Assembly (NCBI GenBank): GCA_900771955.1
Contig: CAAGPW010000163.1
Coordinates: 1-50,427, forward strand
Direction of reading: 5' to 3'
Length of the DNA stretch: 50,427 nt
Source of the DNA: Lachnospiraceae bacterium
Lineage (GTDB): Bacteria > Bacillota > Clostridia > Lachnospirales > Lachnospiraceae
A program made the translations under genes and the position numbers. This document shows, one piece after another, positions 42,307 to 50,427 of this stretch. Below the pieces are notes generated by a model, which ran no database searches, had not been told where the DNA came from, and saw only the letters and a list, made by a program, of their open reading frames with translations. Each line of letters begins with the position of its first letter. Position 1 is the first letter of the stretch.

Positions 42307-43368
42307 TTATACCCTTATAACCAGAATTCCTGCCGTTGAAAGATAATATACGAGCAGGTAAACCATATTTGGCAGCATGCAGATCATGCCGCGGTAAATG
42401 CTACGGAAATTCCGATGCAATATCACATCGGCCAGCGTTAAAACCCCGACCATGACAGGTGCGATCAGAATCGACGACATGGAGACGGGCACACTTGCGA
42501 AAGCAACCAGAAACAGAATACGCCAGTACATCTTTTCCGAGCTGTCCTTTAACAGCAGCAGGCTCACGCAGAACAACGCCATGACCACCACATTTCCGCA
42601 ATACGCCTTTGCCTCATAGGCGCGCATCAGCAAAAACTGAGATGTCGTAAAATCTGACTGGAAAAAGAAATTCATCAAAATCCCCAGCATGATAAACATC
42701 ATACATTTGGTCTCGTCATTGTGGAACAGCAGTTTTCCCATTTTATACAGAAGCATCGCATACAGAATAATGCACAGCGAGCCAACCACATACTGCTGCA
42801 CCATCATCGCCGGCAAATGGAAAATTCTGCACATCACCGCCGTATGCATGTAAAATGCAGACATGGCATAACGGAAAGGGATCGCATACTCCGCCTGCCC
42901 TGTCGTTCCATTGTACTGATACATGGTATCTGTCACAAGCGAAGTATTCACCGTACCGATGTAATACGCCGTATCCCAACCCATCGTATACTTCACTGCT
43001 GCATACCACACCAATGTAAACACCAGCGCGATCGTAAGCCATTCCCAAACACCGGGACTCTTTATTTTTTTCTCCGGCTTTCTTCCTTTATGCATTCTAT
43101 ACAGTCTCCGCTTCCAGATAAAGCCTCCAACCAGAGCCACAACCAGAACCGCTATCCAGGATACTGTCAGCATGGTCAAAGATTTTTTCAAGAAAATAAG
43201 CGGCAGCGCCACTATCTGAAATACTCCAAAGTAAAAGAAAAAGCCGATCAGAAACGTTGCCAGCACATCCGCTTTCACACGGAAAAGCCTCTCTGCCAGT
43301 TGTCCAAACTGATAAAATAAAAAGAAATATATTCCAAGCAGCAATATGCATTCCAAAACCTGAAGCAT
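42307..43368 (-). CDS. Polytopic membrane protein, DUF6077-like, probably N-terminal part of a split protein
   Basis: 353 residues, about 9 membrane helices. External-loop motifs GWDTAYYIGTVNTSLVTDTMY and PFRYAMSAFYMHTAVMCRIF are like those of clostridial DUF6077/GT-C-type membrane proteins of unknown function. It ends abruptly just after a helix (YYLSTAGILVIRV). The next ORF starts two bases later with more helices, so the family fold seems to continue there. Good ribosome site (AAAGGGG). Possibly a lipid-linked sugar transferase; inference from fold type and neighbours only. Confidence 0.68.
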   Translation of the reverse strand: MLQVLECILLLGIYFFLFYQFGQLAERLFRVKADVLATFLIGFFFYFGVFQIVALPLIFLKKSLTMLTVSWIAVLVVALVGGFIWKRRLYRMHKGRKPEKKIKSPGVWEWLTIALVFTLVWYAAVKYTMGWDTAYYIGTVNTSLVTDTMYQYNGTTGQAEYAIPFRYAMSAFYMHTAVMCRIFHLPAMMVQQYVVGSLCIILYAMLLYKMGKLLFHNDETKCMMFIMLGILMNFFFQSDFTTSQFLLMRAYEAKAYCGNVVVMALFCVSLLLLKDSSEKMYWRILFLVAFASVPVSMSSILIAPVMVGVLTLADVILHRNFRSIYRGMICMLPNMVYLLVYYLSTAGILVIRV

Positions 43369-43407
43369 ATCATTCCCCTTTCCCTATATCATATCTCTCA
43401 ACACCAG

Positions 43408-43861
43408 TTACTTCTTAAATACAAGTAATTTACTGATCACATAATTCAGCACGATCACTATAACCTGTGCTGCGATCTTGACCCCGAGACTGTTCCACTG
43501 AAGCATCGTGATAAAAACAAAAAGTATCACTTCTTCCACTACCAGTGTCGCAACCCTGCCTGCAAAAAAGGCAACTGCCTCACGCACAAATGCCAGAATC
43601 GTGTCATTTTTTGACTGAAATACCCAGATCTTATTTGTAACAAATGCGAACAGTACTGCTATGATCCATGAAAAGATATCGGCAATCAGCTCGTTCATTC
43701 CAAACATCATTGTAAAATACGCATAGTTAACTACACTGATCAGAAAAGTCAGCCCACAAAAAAAGATACAGAGGCACTTCTTTATTTTTCTTATAAAACG
43801 GTTCAAAAATACGAAATCCCGGCAGGGACATGATCTTGTCAAAAATATCCTTTTTTTCCAT
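43408..43861 (-). pseudogene. gtrA-family gene disrupted by a one-base frameshift
   Basis: GtrA proteins are four-helix membrane proteins thought to flip undecaprenyl-phosphate sugars. The 3' frame (43408-43842) encodes helices 1-4 with NKIWVFQSKN, but its own start gives an unlikely N-terminus. A second frame starting at ATG 43861, with GGAG nine bases upstream, encodes the expected lead (MEKKDIFDKIMSLPGFRIFEPFY) and stops after 44 codons. The two frames join at a T7 tract (minus strand; A7 at 43758-43764 on plus); one added T gives ...PLYLFFCGLTFLISV..., the normal GtrA first helix. Either a true mutation, slipped-strand phase variation, or a base-call error. An intact gtrA follows at 45.4 kb. 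Confidence 0.78.
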
Positions 43862-43908
43862 AATGTTATTCTCCATTATCTACTAACCCTTCTGTCCTAT
43901 TGTTTGTT

Positions 43909-45372
43909 CTATTTTAGCCGGATCAGAATATGATTCGCATCTCCACGAATTGTATGATACATCGTATCTTTTAAAACCGGTAAATCCATTGTGCTCAAAT
44001 CCACGCTATCATCAACCTGTAAATTTCTAATATCATAGTAAGTAAGGAAACCATATATTCCCCATGCCCAATGCTCTCTAAATGTAATCGGCACCAATCT
44101 GTTCAAAATTTGATAATCCTGTGGCATATTTCTAATCGCAGGCGCATAACCAATCGTTCCGCAAATCTGAACGTCTTTCATATCTCCCGAATTCATGATG
44201 TCCAAATCATTCAAATCATCCACAACCATTGTAATTCTAAAATCAGTATATTCTTTTTGCACATACAACGCATTGCCATATGTAAACGAAAACACAAAAA
44301 ATGCCCAGCTAAGAATCAGACAAACCACTTTTCCCAAATACACTTTACTCGCTGAAGCTATCTCTACCGCAATAATTGCAATAAAAATGCCAAAACCATA
44401 CATTGCTCTCGGCGCATCCAAAGGCATCTCCAACACTGGATAAAGCCCAAACGCCAGCAGTGCCATCGCAAAAAGTGAAAGCGCAGCAACGCATGCAGCT
44501 AGGATTTTATTGCGTAAAGACTCCTTCATCACAGCAACTACATATGCCACACACATCAACGCCACAAATACCAACCACTCTTTTTTAAAATCAGTCATTA
44601 CCATTTTATAATAATGTTTTAAATGTTCAACCGTATTAGGTACTACTCTGCTTAATTTTGGAATCGAAGTTGAAACATAAGTATCTGTCGAATGCATAAT
44701 AAATAATTTAAAAATAATCAGTCCTACACCATAACCCACTATGGAAACAGCTAGGAACTCCGCCACTTTCTTTGATGTTTTCTCTTTCTTAAGCCACTCT
44801 CTAGTCGCCAGAAATACAACCAGCATCGGGAAAATACCGGATGCCGCCTGATATGTCATACAAACACCAAGCATCCCAACACCAGATGCAATTCCAAAAG
44901 CCATACTTTTTCTATTTCTAAATATTAGCGGTGTTACAGATGCCAGAACAGAAAATGCCATATAAGGAGCATCATACTTATATGATATACATTCCAGAAA
45001 ATACGGTGACAAACCTAATGGTACCAATGCCACATACTGCCAAAATGTAAATCTATCCTTTCCTGTCACAACAAACAAAAAAATAATCCCTGAAAGTGCC
45101 ACACCCAGAGCAGCCAGAGTCTGCGGCAACGGCGATACGTCAGTAAGATAGGTATCTGCATGAATAAAATTAGACAAGAATACTGACAGATAACGGCTAA
45201 AATCATCCCATCCTTTATATCCTTGTGCCACTCTTCTCATATCATCAATATAGTTAAAGTTTGCACGTAGAATTGAGCATATTCCAACCAAATAGATAAA
45301 TGTCATAATTGCAACTGGTTTGAAAAAACGTTTTACCTTCTTACTATTTTCTTCAACAACCTGCGTTATCAT
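43909..45372 (-). CDS. GtrII-like membrane glucosyltransferase
   Basis: 487 residues, about 11 membrane helices, with the first external loop ANFNYIDDMRRVAQGYKGWDDFSRYLSVFLS, whose acidic pair (IDD) and following aromatic segment mark the Glucos_trans_II family. Such proteins take a sugar from undecaprenyl phosphate on the outer face and add it to a growing polysaccharide, as in serotype conversion. It ends with a soluble segment of about 100 residues. Codons are much more AT-rich than in the genes to the left. It shares the strand and close spacing with gtrA, GT2, gtrB and a second GtrII-like gene. Confidence 0.82.
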   Translation of the reverse strand: MITQVVEENSKKVKRFFKPVAIMTFIYLVGICSILRANFNYIDDMRRVAQGYKGWDDFSRYLSVFLSNFIHADTYLTDVSPLPQTLAALGVALSGIIFLFVVTGKDRFTFWQYVALVPLGLSPYFLECISYKYDAPYMAFSVLASVTPLIFRNRKSMAFGIASGVGMLGVCMTYQAASGIFPMLVVFLATREWLKKEKTSKKVAEFLAVSIVGYGVGLIIFKLFIMHSTDTYVSTSIPKLSRVVPNTVEHLKHYYKMVMTDFKKEWLVFVALMCVAYVVAVMKESLRNKILAACVAALSLFAMALLAFGLYPVLEMPLDAPRAMYGFGIFIAIIAVEIASASKVYLGKVVCLILSWAFFVFSFTYGNALYVQKEYTDFRITMVVDDLNDLDIMNSGDMKDVQICGTIGYAPAIRNMPQDYQILNRLVPITFREHWAWGIYGFLTYYDIRNLQVDDSVDLSTMDLPVLKDTMYHTIRGDANHILIRLK

Positions 45373-45413
45373 CTTTACTTTTTCCTCGTCTTTATTCCTA
45401 TTTTTCTTCTACA

Positions 45414-45941
45414 CTATTCGTCCTGAGACCTAAACGCCCAGAATTTATTGATAACAAAGTTTAGTGGCACACTGATTATAAGATTAATGACCGGTGCCAC
45501 AAACTCAGACACATGCATCACTTTTATCCACACAACAAGTAACGCGCTGTTTAAGAACAATCCCGTAAAAGAATATGATATATATGTTTTTATCAAAGCC
45601 CGCCACAAAGAACGCTTTTCGCCATCTTTCAGCGTAAATACCATCTTATTATTCCAGTAAAACGACCATAAAACACTTAAAACAAACTGAATGATCTGCG
45701 CTATCAGATAATCTATCCCTGTCAAGATGTTTGCTTTCTGAAACCCAAGCAGACACAATGCATAAATTACATAAGATATTACTGTATTGCTCACTCCGAC
45801 AATTCCAAAACGAACAAATTGCATGAAAGCTTCAAAACCACTATCCGTCAATTGCTTTCCTACTAATTTATACAGGATACTCAAAACTGCATATACACAT
45901 TTTTCAATCCATATCCATACCTTGCTGCCCATTCTACACAT
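45414..45941 (-). CDS. gtrA: GtrA family membrane protein (undecaprenyl-phosphate sugar flippase candidate)
   Basis: 175 residues, intact. An amphipathic lead of about 40 residues precedes four helices: VRFGIVGVSNTVISYVIYALC, then SFYWNNKMVF, then YSFTGLFLNSALLVVWI, and the closing PLNFVINKFWAFRSQDE. The N-x-x-NK-WxF motif is found twice, as usual for the family. Thought to carry sugar-loaded undecaprenyl phosphate outward between GtrB and GtrII. 42 bases upstream of the first GtrII-like gene and 14 bases after the GT2 gene. GGAAAG before the ATG. Confidence 0.88.
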   Translation of the reverse strand: MCRMGSKVWIWIEKCVYAVLSILYKLVGKQLTDSGFEAFMQFVRFGIVGVSNTVISYVIYALCLLGFQKANILTGIDYLIAQIIQFVLSVLWSFYWNNKMVFTLKDGEKRSLWRALIKTYISYSFTGLFLNSALLVVWIKVMHVSEFVAPVINLIISVPLNFVINKFWAFRSQDE

Positions 45942-45955
45942 TCTTTCCTATATCT

Positions 45956-46744
45956 TTAGCCATATGTATCATATGCCTTTTTATAAAAATGCATAATAAT
46001 ATTCACAAACCAACGCGGCCAAAACTTTTCAAACATATAGCGATCATCTTTTTCCCGCCTGTGATCTTCAATAAATTCCTTACTTGTAGCGCCATCATGA
46101 ACCCGATAATATGTTAATGGCTTGTCTACATAGGCAAATGTTCCTTTTATATCCGCCAGTTTTAAAAATGTATCCCAGTCAATGTTATATTTCAGTTCCG
46201 ATGTGAAAAAGGAGCTCCCCAGTAGCGTCTTATGGTATGTAACCGCTGGGCAACAGATGCTATTTCCCAGACAAAGTACACGTCTTTTCCAAAATCGTGA
46301 CGCTGCCATTTTGTCTACCTTTAACGGCTTTCTCAAAAATCTACGAATTTTTGAATTAATATCCCGTGGACCCACGATACCATTTTTGATTGGCATATAA
46401 TCTGTTACAAATGCAATGGCATCTTTGCTGTTCTTCAACTTTTTCTGCATTTCTTCCACATAATGTTTATTGTATTCATCATCTTGATGGGCAATCGTCA
46501 CCCAATCTGTATCTGCTGAATCATAGGCAAAATTCCAATCATCACGTATATCACTCTTTCCTTTCCGTATAAACAACGGAATTTTATATTTATCCGCCAG
46601 ATTTTTGATATATTCATTCGGCGTGGAGGTTGCCATAATAATCTTACTCTTTACGGTTTGATTTTTCAAAGATCTGATACAGTCTTCCAGATATTCCGAC
46701 TCCTTATATGCACATATTGCAAATGTATGATTCATCATTTTCAT
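45956..46744 (-). CDS. GT2 family glycosyltransferase
   Basis: 262 residues, soluble. HTFAICAYKESEYLEDCI start, then TDWVTIAHQDDEYN (DxD-like at about 85-88), WDTFLKLADIKGTF and YYRVHDG, matching small GT2 enzymes of surface-glycan loci. The start overlaps the gtrB stop by 4 bases (ATGA), giving translational coupling. It is an unusual extra member in a Gtr cassette and may extend the lipid-linked sugar or act on the repeat unit. An alternative start is one of the next two Met codons. Confidence 0.82.
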   Translation of the reverse strand: MKMMNHTFAICAYKESEYLEDCIRSLKNQTVKSKIIMATSTPNEYIKNLADKYKIPLFIRKGKSDIRDDWNFAYDSADTDWVTIAHQDDEYNKHYVEEMQKKLKNSKDAIAFVTDYMPIKNGIVGPRDINSKIRRFLRKPLKVDKMAASRFWKRRVLCLGNSICCPAVTYHKTLLGSSFFTSELKYNIDWDTFLKLADIKGTFAYVDKPLTYYRVHDGATSKEFIEDHRREKDDRYMFEKFWPRWFVNIIMHFYKKAYDTYG

Positions 46745-47685
46745 TTTAAAAATTCCTCTATAATAAACCTTGGTCTTTCTTTTGTTTCCAAATATATTTT
46801 TCCGATGTATTCTCCAATAATACCAATTGCCAAAAGCTCAAGTCCTCCAATTCCCCAGATAGAGACTACCAGCGTTGCCCAGCCCTGAACCGTATTTCCG
46901 CTAAAATAACCTACAATATAGTAAATCAGCAAAACTATACTGACTAGAAACAAAATAATTCCAAGTGCAGAAATAAATCGTATTGGCTTTACACTAAGTG
47001 AGGTAATACCATCTATTGCAAAGGACAGCATCTTTTTCAATGGATATTTAGATTCACCTGCAAATCGCTCATGACGTTCGTAAGTTACAACTCCTGTTTT
47101 AAATCCGATCATTGGCACAATTCCACGCAGGAACAAATTTACTTCCTTGAAATTTTCAAGTTCAGCAATTGCTCTTTTACCCATAAGACGATAATCCGCA
47201 TGATTGTAAACAATCTCCACGCCCATCTTATTCATAAACTTATAGAAGCTTTCTGCTGTAAACTTCTTAAAAAATGTATCTGTCTTTCTGGCACTTCTGA
47301 CTCCATATACAATCTCACAGCCAGCGTAATACTGCTTTACAAACTCATCTAACACCTCTATATCATCCTGAAGATCCGCGTCCAACGAAATTACCATATC
47401 GCACTCATCTTTTACTGTAAGTAACCCTGCAAGCAATGTATTCTGATGTCCGCGGTTTCTTGACGATTTGATTCCAAGAACATACGGATTTTTTTCATGC
47501 ATTTCTTTTATAAAAGCCCATGTCCTATCTTTTGAACCATCATCCACAAATACCATCCGGCTTTCTTCAGAAACCAACCCGCTTTGTATCATCCGATTCA
47601 GCTTGTCTGTTAAACGTTTTTCCGTTTCAGGCAAAACTTCCTCTTCATTATAGCAGGGAATTACCAGATATAACTTTTCCTTCAT
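46741..47685 (-). CDS. gtrB: GtrB-like undecaprenyl-phosphate glucosyltransferase
   Basis: 314 residues. The GT2 domain has YLVIPCYNEEEVLPET, VDDGSKDRTW, SRNRGHQNTLLAGL and ISLDADLQDDIE (DxD), then HADYRLMGKRAI and ERHERFAGESKYPLKKM. Two membrane helices follow at about 230-255 and 266-292, with GEYIGKIYLETKERPRFI at the end. This is the complete pattern of bactoprenol glucosyltransferases (GtrB/YkcC/YfdH). It transfers glucose, or a related sugar, from UDP-sugar to undecaprenyl phosphate on the cytoplasmic face for GtrA and the GtrII-like proteins beside it. Confidence 0.92.
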   Translation of the reverse strand: MKEKLYLVIPCYNEEEVLPETEKRLTDKLNRMIQSGLVSEESRMVFVDDGSKDRTWAFIKEMHEKNPYVLGIKSSRNRGHQNTLLAGLLTVKDECDMVISLDADLQDDIEVLDEFVKQYYAGCEIVYGVRSARKTDTFFKKFTAESFYKFMNKMGVEIVYNHADYRLMGKRAIAELENFKEVNLFLRGIVPMIGFKTGVVTYERHERFAGESKYPLKKMLSFAIDGITSLSVKPIRFISALGIILFLVSIVLLIYYIVGYFSGNTVQGWATLVVSIWGIGGLELLAIGIIGEYIGKIYLETKERPRFIIEEFLK

Positions 47686-47708
47686 ATCTCATATCCTCCA
47701 ACTCCATC

Positions 47709-49199
47709 TTAATATGCTACAAAATACAACGTACTTCCATCAAATACCAACTGTTCTTTAATATTCAGTTCATCCCAATTATCCTTACTAAAATATTTTG
47801 TAAATGTTTCATCATCCATTAATGCAGAATTATATGATTTTTTGTTATAATAATTAATAGCCTGCACACATCCATTCCACGGCACGTTATAAATGCGCTC
47901 ACATAATTCAAACCGCTGAAAATCAATAGATCTATATTTCCATGCTGGTGCCACATCATTTCGATAAACAATCGTATCTACAATCTGACCGCTTTCTTCC
48001 TGATACGCATCAATTTCATTCTGAATCATATATGCGGTCTCTTCATCCAGACGATTGGTTGCTATCACATCTCCTGATATTTTTTGTATATTTACAACAT
48101 TAACAAATAGTATCACCGCCAACAATATACCTGTCAAGTATGCCATTTCTCTTTTTTCATTCCAAACAAGTAATATCATGCATGGCATCGATATGATCGT
48201 CCAATAACTAATAATTGATCGTGGCGCCATCCATACCGCAGATGCTAAAAGATGCGGTACATACAACACCATTCTACTTACTGCCATTATTAATACAATA
48301 TAAACATACTGATGCCATTTCTCGTGTTTAAAAATCAACAGAGCAATTATTAATGCATAAAGCAATATCAACACTGTTACAACAAAGTAAGGAGGCATAA
48401 AGCCACTGGTATCTTTCAGCAAACTCATACTTCCTGCACAGACTCCTTTTACATTCTCCTTTATTCCATCTATTCCAACATTTCCCGTACGGCTTTCCGT
48501 GCCAGCAATTCCAAGTTTTTGCAGCACTTTCAATAATAAAATATTTGCTGCTCCCGCACATCCTCCGCACCCAAGTACAAGTATACTATCTATGAATGAT
48601 TTTTTCCCTAATTTTCCATGATATATTATATAGACATCAATCAATGCAAAATATACGAAAAAACCTATCAGTGCCTGGTAAAAGCTTAATGATATGACCA
48701 TGAAAAACAATACTCTCATCCAATTTTTCAACGTCATATTTTCCTTTATCTGCAAAACAGAAAGAACCATAAACACAATTCCGCAACACCATGCAAAAAA
48801 CATTTCAATATATACAAAGAAATCTACCATAAAGACATTACAAAATACAATTGCAACACTCATCTTTAAAATGATCTTATATGATATCTGTTGCATATGT
48901 TTTTCCAAATGTACATATAACATACCAGAAGTAACCGTTAAGGTTAAGATAAGTAAAAATACAAACAAGCTTTGATGCGTTACAATATTTATATTTTTAA
49001 ATAACCCAAAGACAAAATAATTACCTATTCTTCCTAAATTAAGATTTCCTACATACGCTGTTGTACTACTGACAGAATAATTATATGCGTCTACTGAATA
49101 ATGTCTATTCAGCATAATTGCGAATACTGCCAAATAAAAAACAAAAAACTCAATATAATTTCTTATATTTTTATGGATTACCTGCGCGAATTTATTCAT
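47709..49199 (-). CDS. Second GtrII-like membrane glucosyltransferase
   Basis: 496 residues, about 11 helices. The first external loop LNRHYSVDAYNYSVSSTTAYVGNLNLGRIGNYFVFGLF has the aromatic and acidic layout of GtrII-type enzymes, though the acidic pair is reduced to one Asp. Helix 4-6 includes YIEMFFAWCCGIVFMVLSVLQ. It ends in a 100-residue soluble part. First gene of the cassette, 23 bases upstream of gtrB, after a ribosome site AAAGGA. Two different GtrII-like proteins with one GtrB/GtrA set suggests two acceptor sites or two linkages. Highly AT-rich codons. Family assignment is weaker than for the 43.9 kb gene. Confidence 0.72.
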   Translation of the reverse strand: MNKFAQVIHKNIRNYIEFFVFYLAVFAIMLNRHYSVDAYNYSVSSTTAYVGNLNLGRIGNYFVFGLFKNINIVTHQSLFVFLLILTLTVTSGMLYVHLEKHMQQISYKIILKMSVAIVFCNVFMVDFFVYIEMFFAWCCGIVFMVLSVLQIKENMTLKNWMRVLFFMVISLSFYQALIGFFVYFALIDVYIIYHGKLGKKSFIDSILVLGCGGCAGAANILLLKVLQKLGIAGTESRTGNVGIDGIKENVKGVCAGSMSLLKDTSGFMPPYFVVTVLILLYALIIALLIFKHEKWHQYVYIVLIMAVSRMVLYVPHLLASAVWMAPRSIISYWTIISMPCMILLVWNEKREMAYLTGILLAVILFVNVVNIQKISGDVIATNRLDEETAYMIQNEIDAYQEESGQIVDTIVYRNDVAPAWKYRSIDFQRFELCERIYNVPWNGCVQAINYYNKKSYNSALMDDETFTKYFSKDNWDELNIKEQLVFDGSTLYFVAY

Positions 49200-49374
49200 A
49201 TATGTATCCTTTCATCCTTTTATCCCTTTTCCAATATCTGACACACCTTTTTGTTTCATCCTATCAGATTGCTTACATTCTTTTAATACATTCTCTGAAA
49301 TCAGTTTATCCTTACTTATAGATATCTGATCATCTAGTCCTGACTCATTATTCATTTACAATACGTTTTAAATT

Positions 49375-49403
49375 AGTATATACCAAAATTATATATTGTG
49401 CAA
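49375..49403 (-). promoter_or_regulatory. Candidate promoter of the Gtr cassette
   Basis: Minus strand TTGCAC, 17 bases, TATACT, about 175 bases before the second GtrII-like start, in an AT-rich 267-base gap (49200-49466) with no other recognisable element. The AT-richness makes chance matches likely. Confidence 0.35.
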
Positions 49404-49466
49404 ACGTTCTAATCCAACCTGCTCCATAAATTAACATCTCAGTTTTTAGGCTATTATCTCATTATC

Positions 49467-50396
49467 TTAAAATACTCTTTCCTTATTCCCTCTCATCTTA
49501 AATCCCACATAGTTTTCCAACGGTCGAAACAGCAGACTTCGTAAATACTCTATTATTGCTCCTGTTGCAAATACTATCAATATACAACATCCTGCATGCA
49601 ACATTAACCTGGGACTCTCATAATACTTTGAGCAATGAAAAATATTTTCCCAAATATACTGTCTAGCGTATATATTATCATGAATCAGGTAAATCCCTAG
49701 TGTTGTTCCCGCGATTTTATTGAGCCAAACACTATGTTTTATTTGAATTCTCGCAAATAAGACCATAAAAATCACGCTTAACATAATAATAAATATAGAA
49801 TTGCCATAAAATAAATAATCTGCCGATATAGCAAAGTTCTGAAAAATATCCGCATTTATTTTTAAAAAACATACTAAAAATATCAAAATTGCCCATAACA
49901 CTATACCGAAGAAGAACCATTTTATTTTTCTTCCACGTTCAAATTCTTCTGGATATTTTTTTAAATATGCTCCAATAAAATATAGAAAAATGAAAAGTGC
50001 TATATTTCCATCATACCATGACACTGACTGTAAAACAGTAGGTATTATACTAATAAAAAGCAACAGTATCAGTAAAAGTTTTCTTAGCTGTGTTTGTTCC
50101 AATGTTTCCAGCATTTTATTTAAAAATGGTGATACTAAAACTACTGCAAAATAACACGGCACAAACCAATATTCAGTTCCAAGATTCGTCAATGATGGAA
50201 GCACTGCGTTCCGAAATGACAAATAATTCACTGTATCTATATGCCATATAAAACACGCAATAACATAATATCCTATACTATAAAACAGTACCGCCATTTC
50301 AAGTTTAACAATCTTCAGCACTTTAAATGATGACTCACACATGAAATAGCCTGTAATTAGTGTCTGCTGATTAAACAGTTTCCGATTCAAAATCAA
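49467..50396 (-). pseudogene. Acyltransferase_3 family membrane protein, N-terminus missing
   Basis: 309 residues from a TTG at 50396, about 9 helices. LITGYFMCESSFKVLKIVKLEMAVLFYSIGYY, WFVPCYFAVVLVSPFLNKMLE and AGTTLGIYLIHDN match the middle and end of OafA-like acyltransferases that acetylate glycans. The expected first 50-70 residues, including the helix with the catalytic His, are absent. The same frame has a TGA at 50412-50414 and the other frames are not clearly family-like in the 30 bases left in the window. So it is either frameshifted or degenerate near its 5' end, or the start lies in another frame beyond the edge. AT-rich like the Gtr genes. Confidence 0.6.
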
Positions 50397-50427
50397 TAGG
50401 TTGTAACCAAATCAGCTCCCATAGATA

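Overview
The window looks like chromosomal DNA of a Gram-positive gut Clostridium-relative, most likely a member of the Lachnospiraceae. The basis is moderate GC with CCG-preferring proline codons, strong AGGAGG-type ribosome sites, and Gram-positive envelope genes (LCP transferase, priming glycosyl-phosphotransferase, GBS-Bsp-like repeats, Amidase_3 autolysin, MBOAT/DHHW pair). Species cannot be named from the sequence alone. Almost everything is on the minus strand; only the left-edge phosphorylase gene and one secreted esterase gene are on plus.

Layout. (A) 1-2.3 kb: the 3' part of a GH94 cellobiose phosphorylase gene. Its codon usage switches abruptly near position 1570, so the gene is a mosaic or a contig chimera. 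(B) 2.4-4.3 kb: a GT2 glycosyltransferase behind carbamate kinase (arcC). (C) 4.3-9.4 kb: htrA, glmS and an LCP-family cell-wall polysaccharide ligase. (D) 9.4-22.3 kb: a surface-polysaccharide synthesis locus. It has the priming transferase, a DUF1972 rhamnosyltransferase-like enzyme, several GT2 enzymes, a Wzx-type flippase, a large polytopic protein (candidate polymerase), a DPM1/GtrB-like transferase with an SMR-like small membrane protein, and a UDP-sugar pyrophosphorylase. (E) 22.3-40.6 kb: a block of large secreted proteins. These are an amidase/glucosaminidase autolysin, two SGNH esterases, a papain-like protease and two tandem DUF5722-type glycoside hydrolases, together with an AlgI-like MBOAT and a DHHW/AlgX-like protein for O-acylation. 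Four of the secreted proteins, with three different catalytic domain types, carry the same ~200-residue wall-binding module (signature NGQDLGFANWDGTL). (F) 40.6-50.4 kb: a polytopic membrane protein split in two ORFs, the second fused to a metallophosphoesterase, a frameshifted gtrA, then an AT-rich cassette of Gtr-type genes (two GtrII-like glucosyltransferases, gtrA, gtrB, a GT2) and an N-terminally incomplete acyltransferase.

How it fits together (inference). Regions C and D would make a lipid-linked repeat unit, flip it, polymerise it and attach it to peptidoglycan through LCP. MBOAT plus DHHW would O-acylate it and the Gtr cassette would add side-chain sugars on the outer membrane face. 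The secreted hydrolases of region E, tethered by the shared module, would remodel or de-acetylate the coat or the wall. The shared module, the paired writer (MBOAT/DHHW) and eraser (SGNH) genes and the tandem hydrolases form the most interesting candidate system here.

Regulation. Most transcription units start from plausible SigA promoters, several with an extended -10 (TGG before TATAAT-like hexamers). No tRNA, rRNA, CRISPR array, transposase or riboswitch was recognised, and no stretch over 300 bases lacks a gene.
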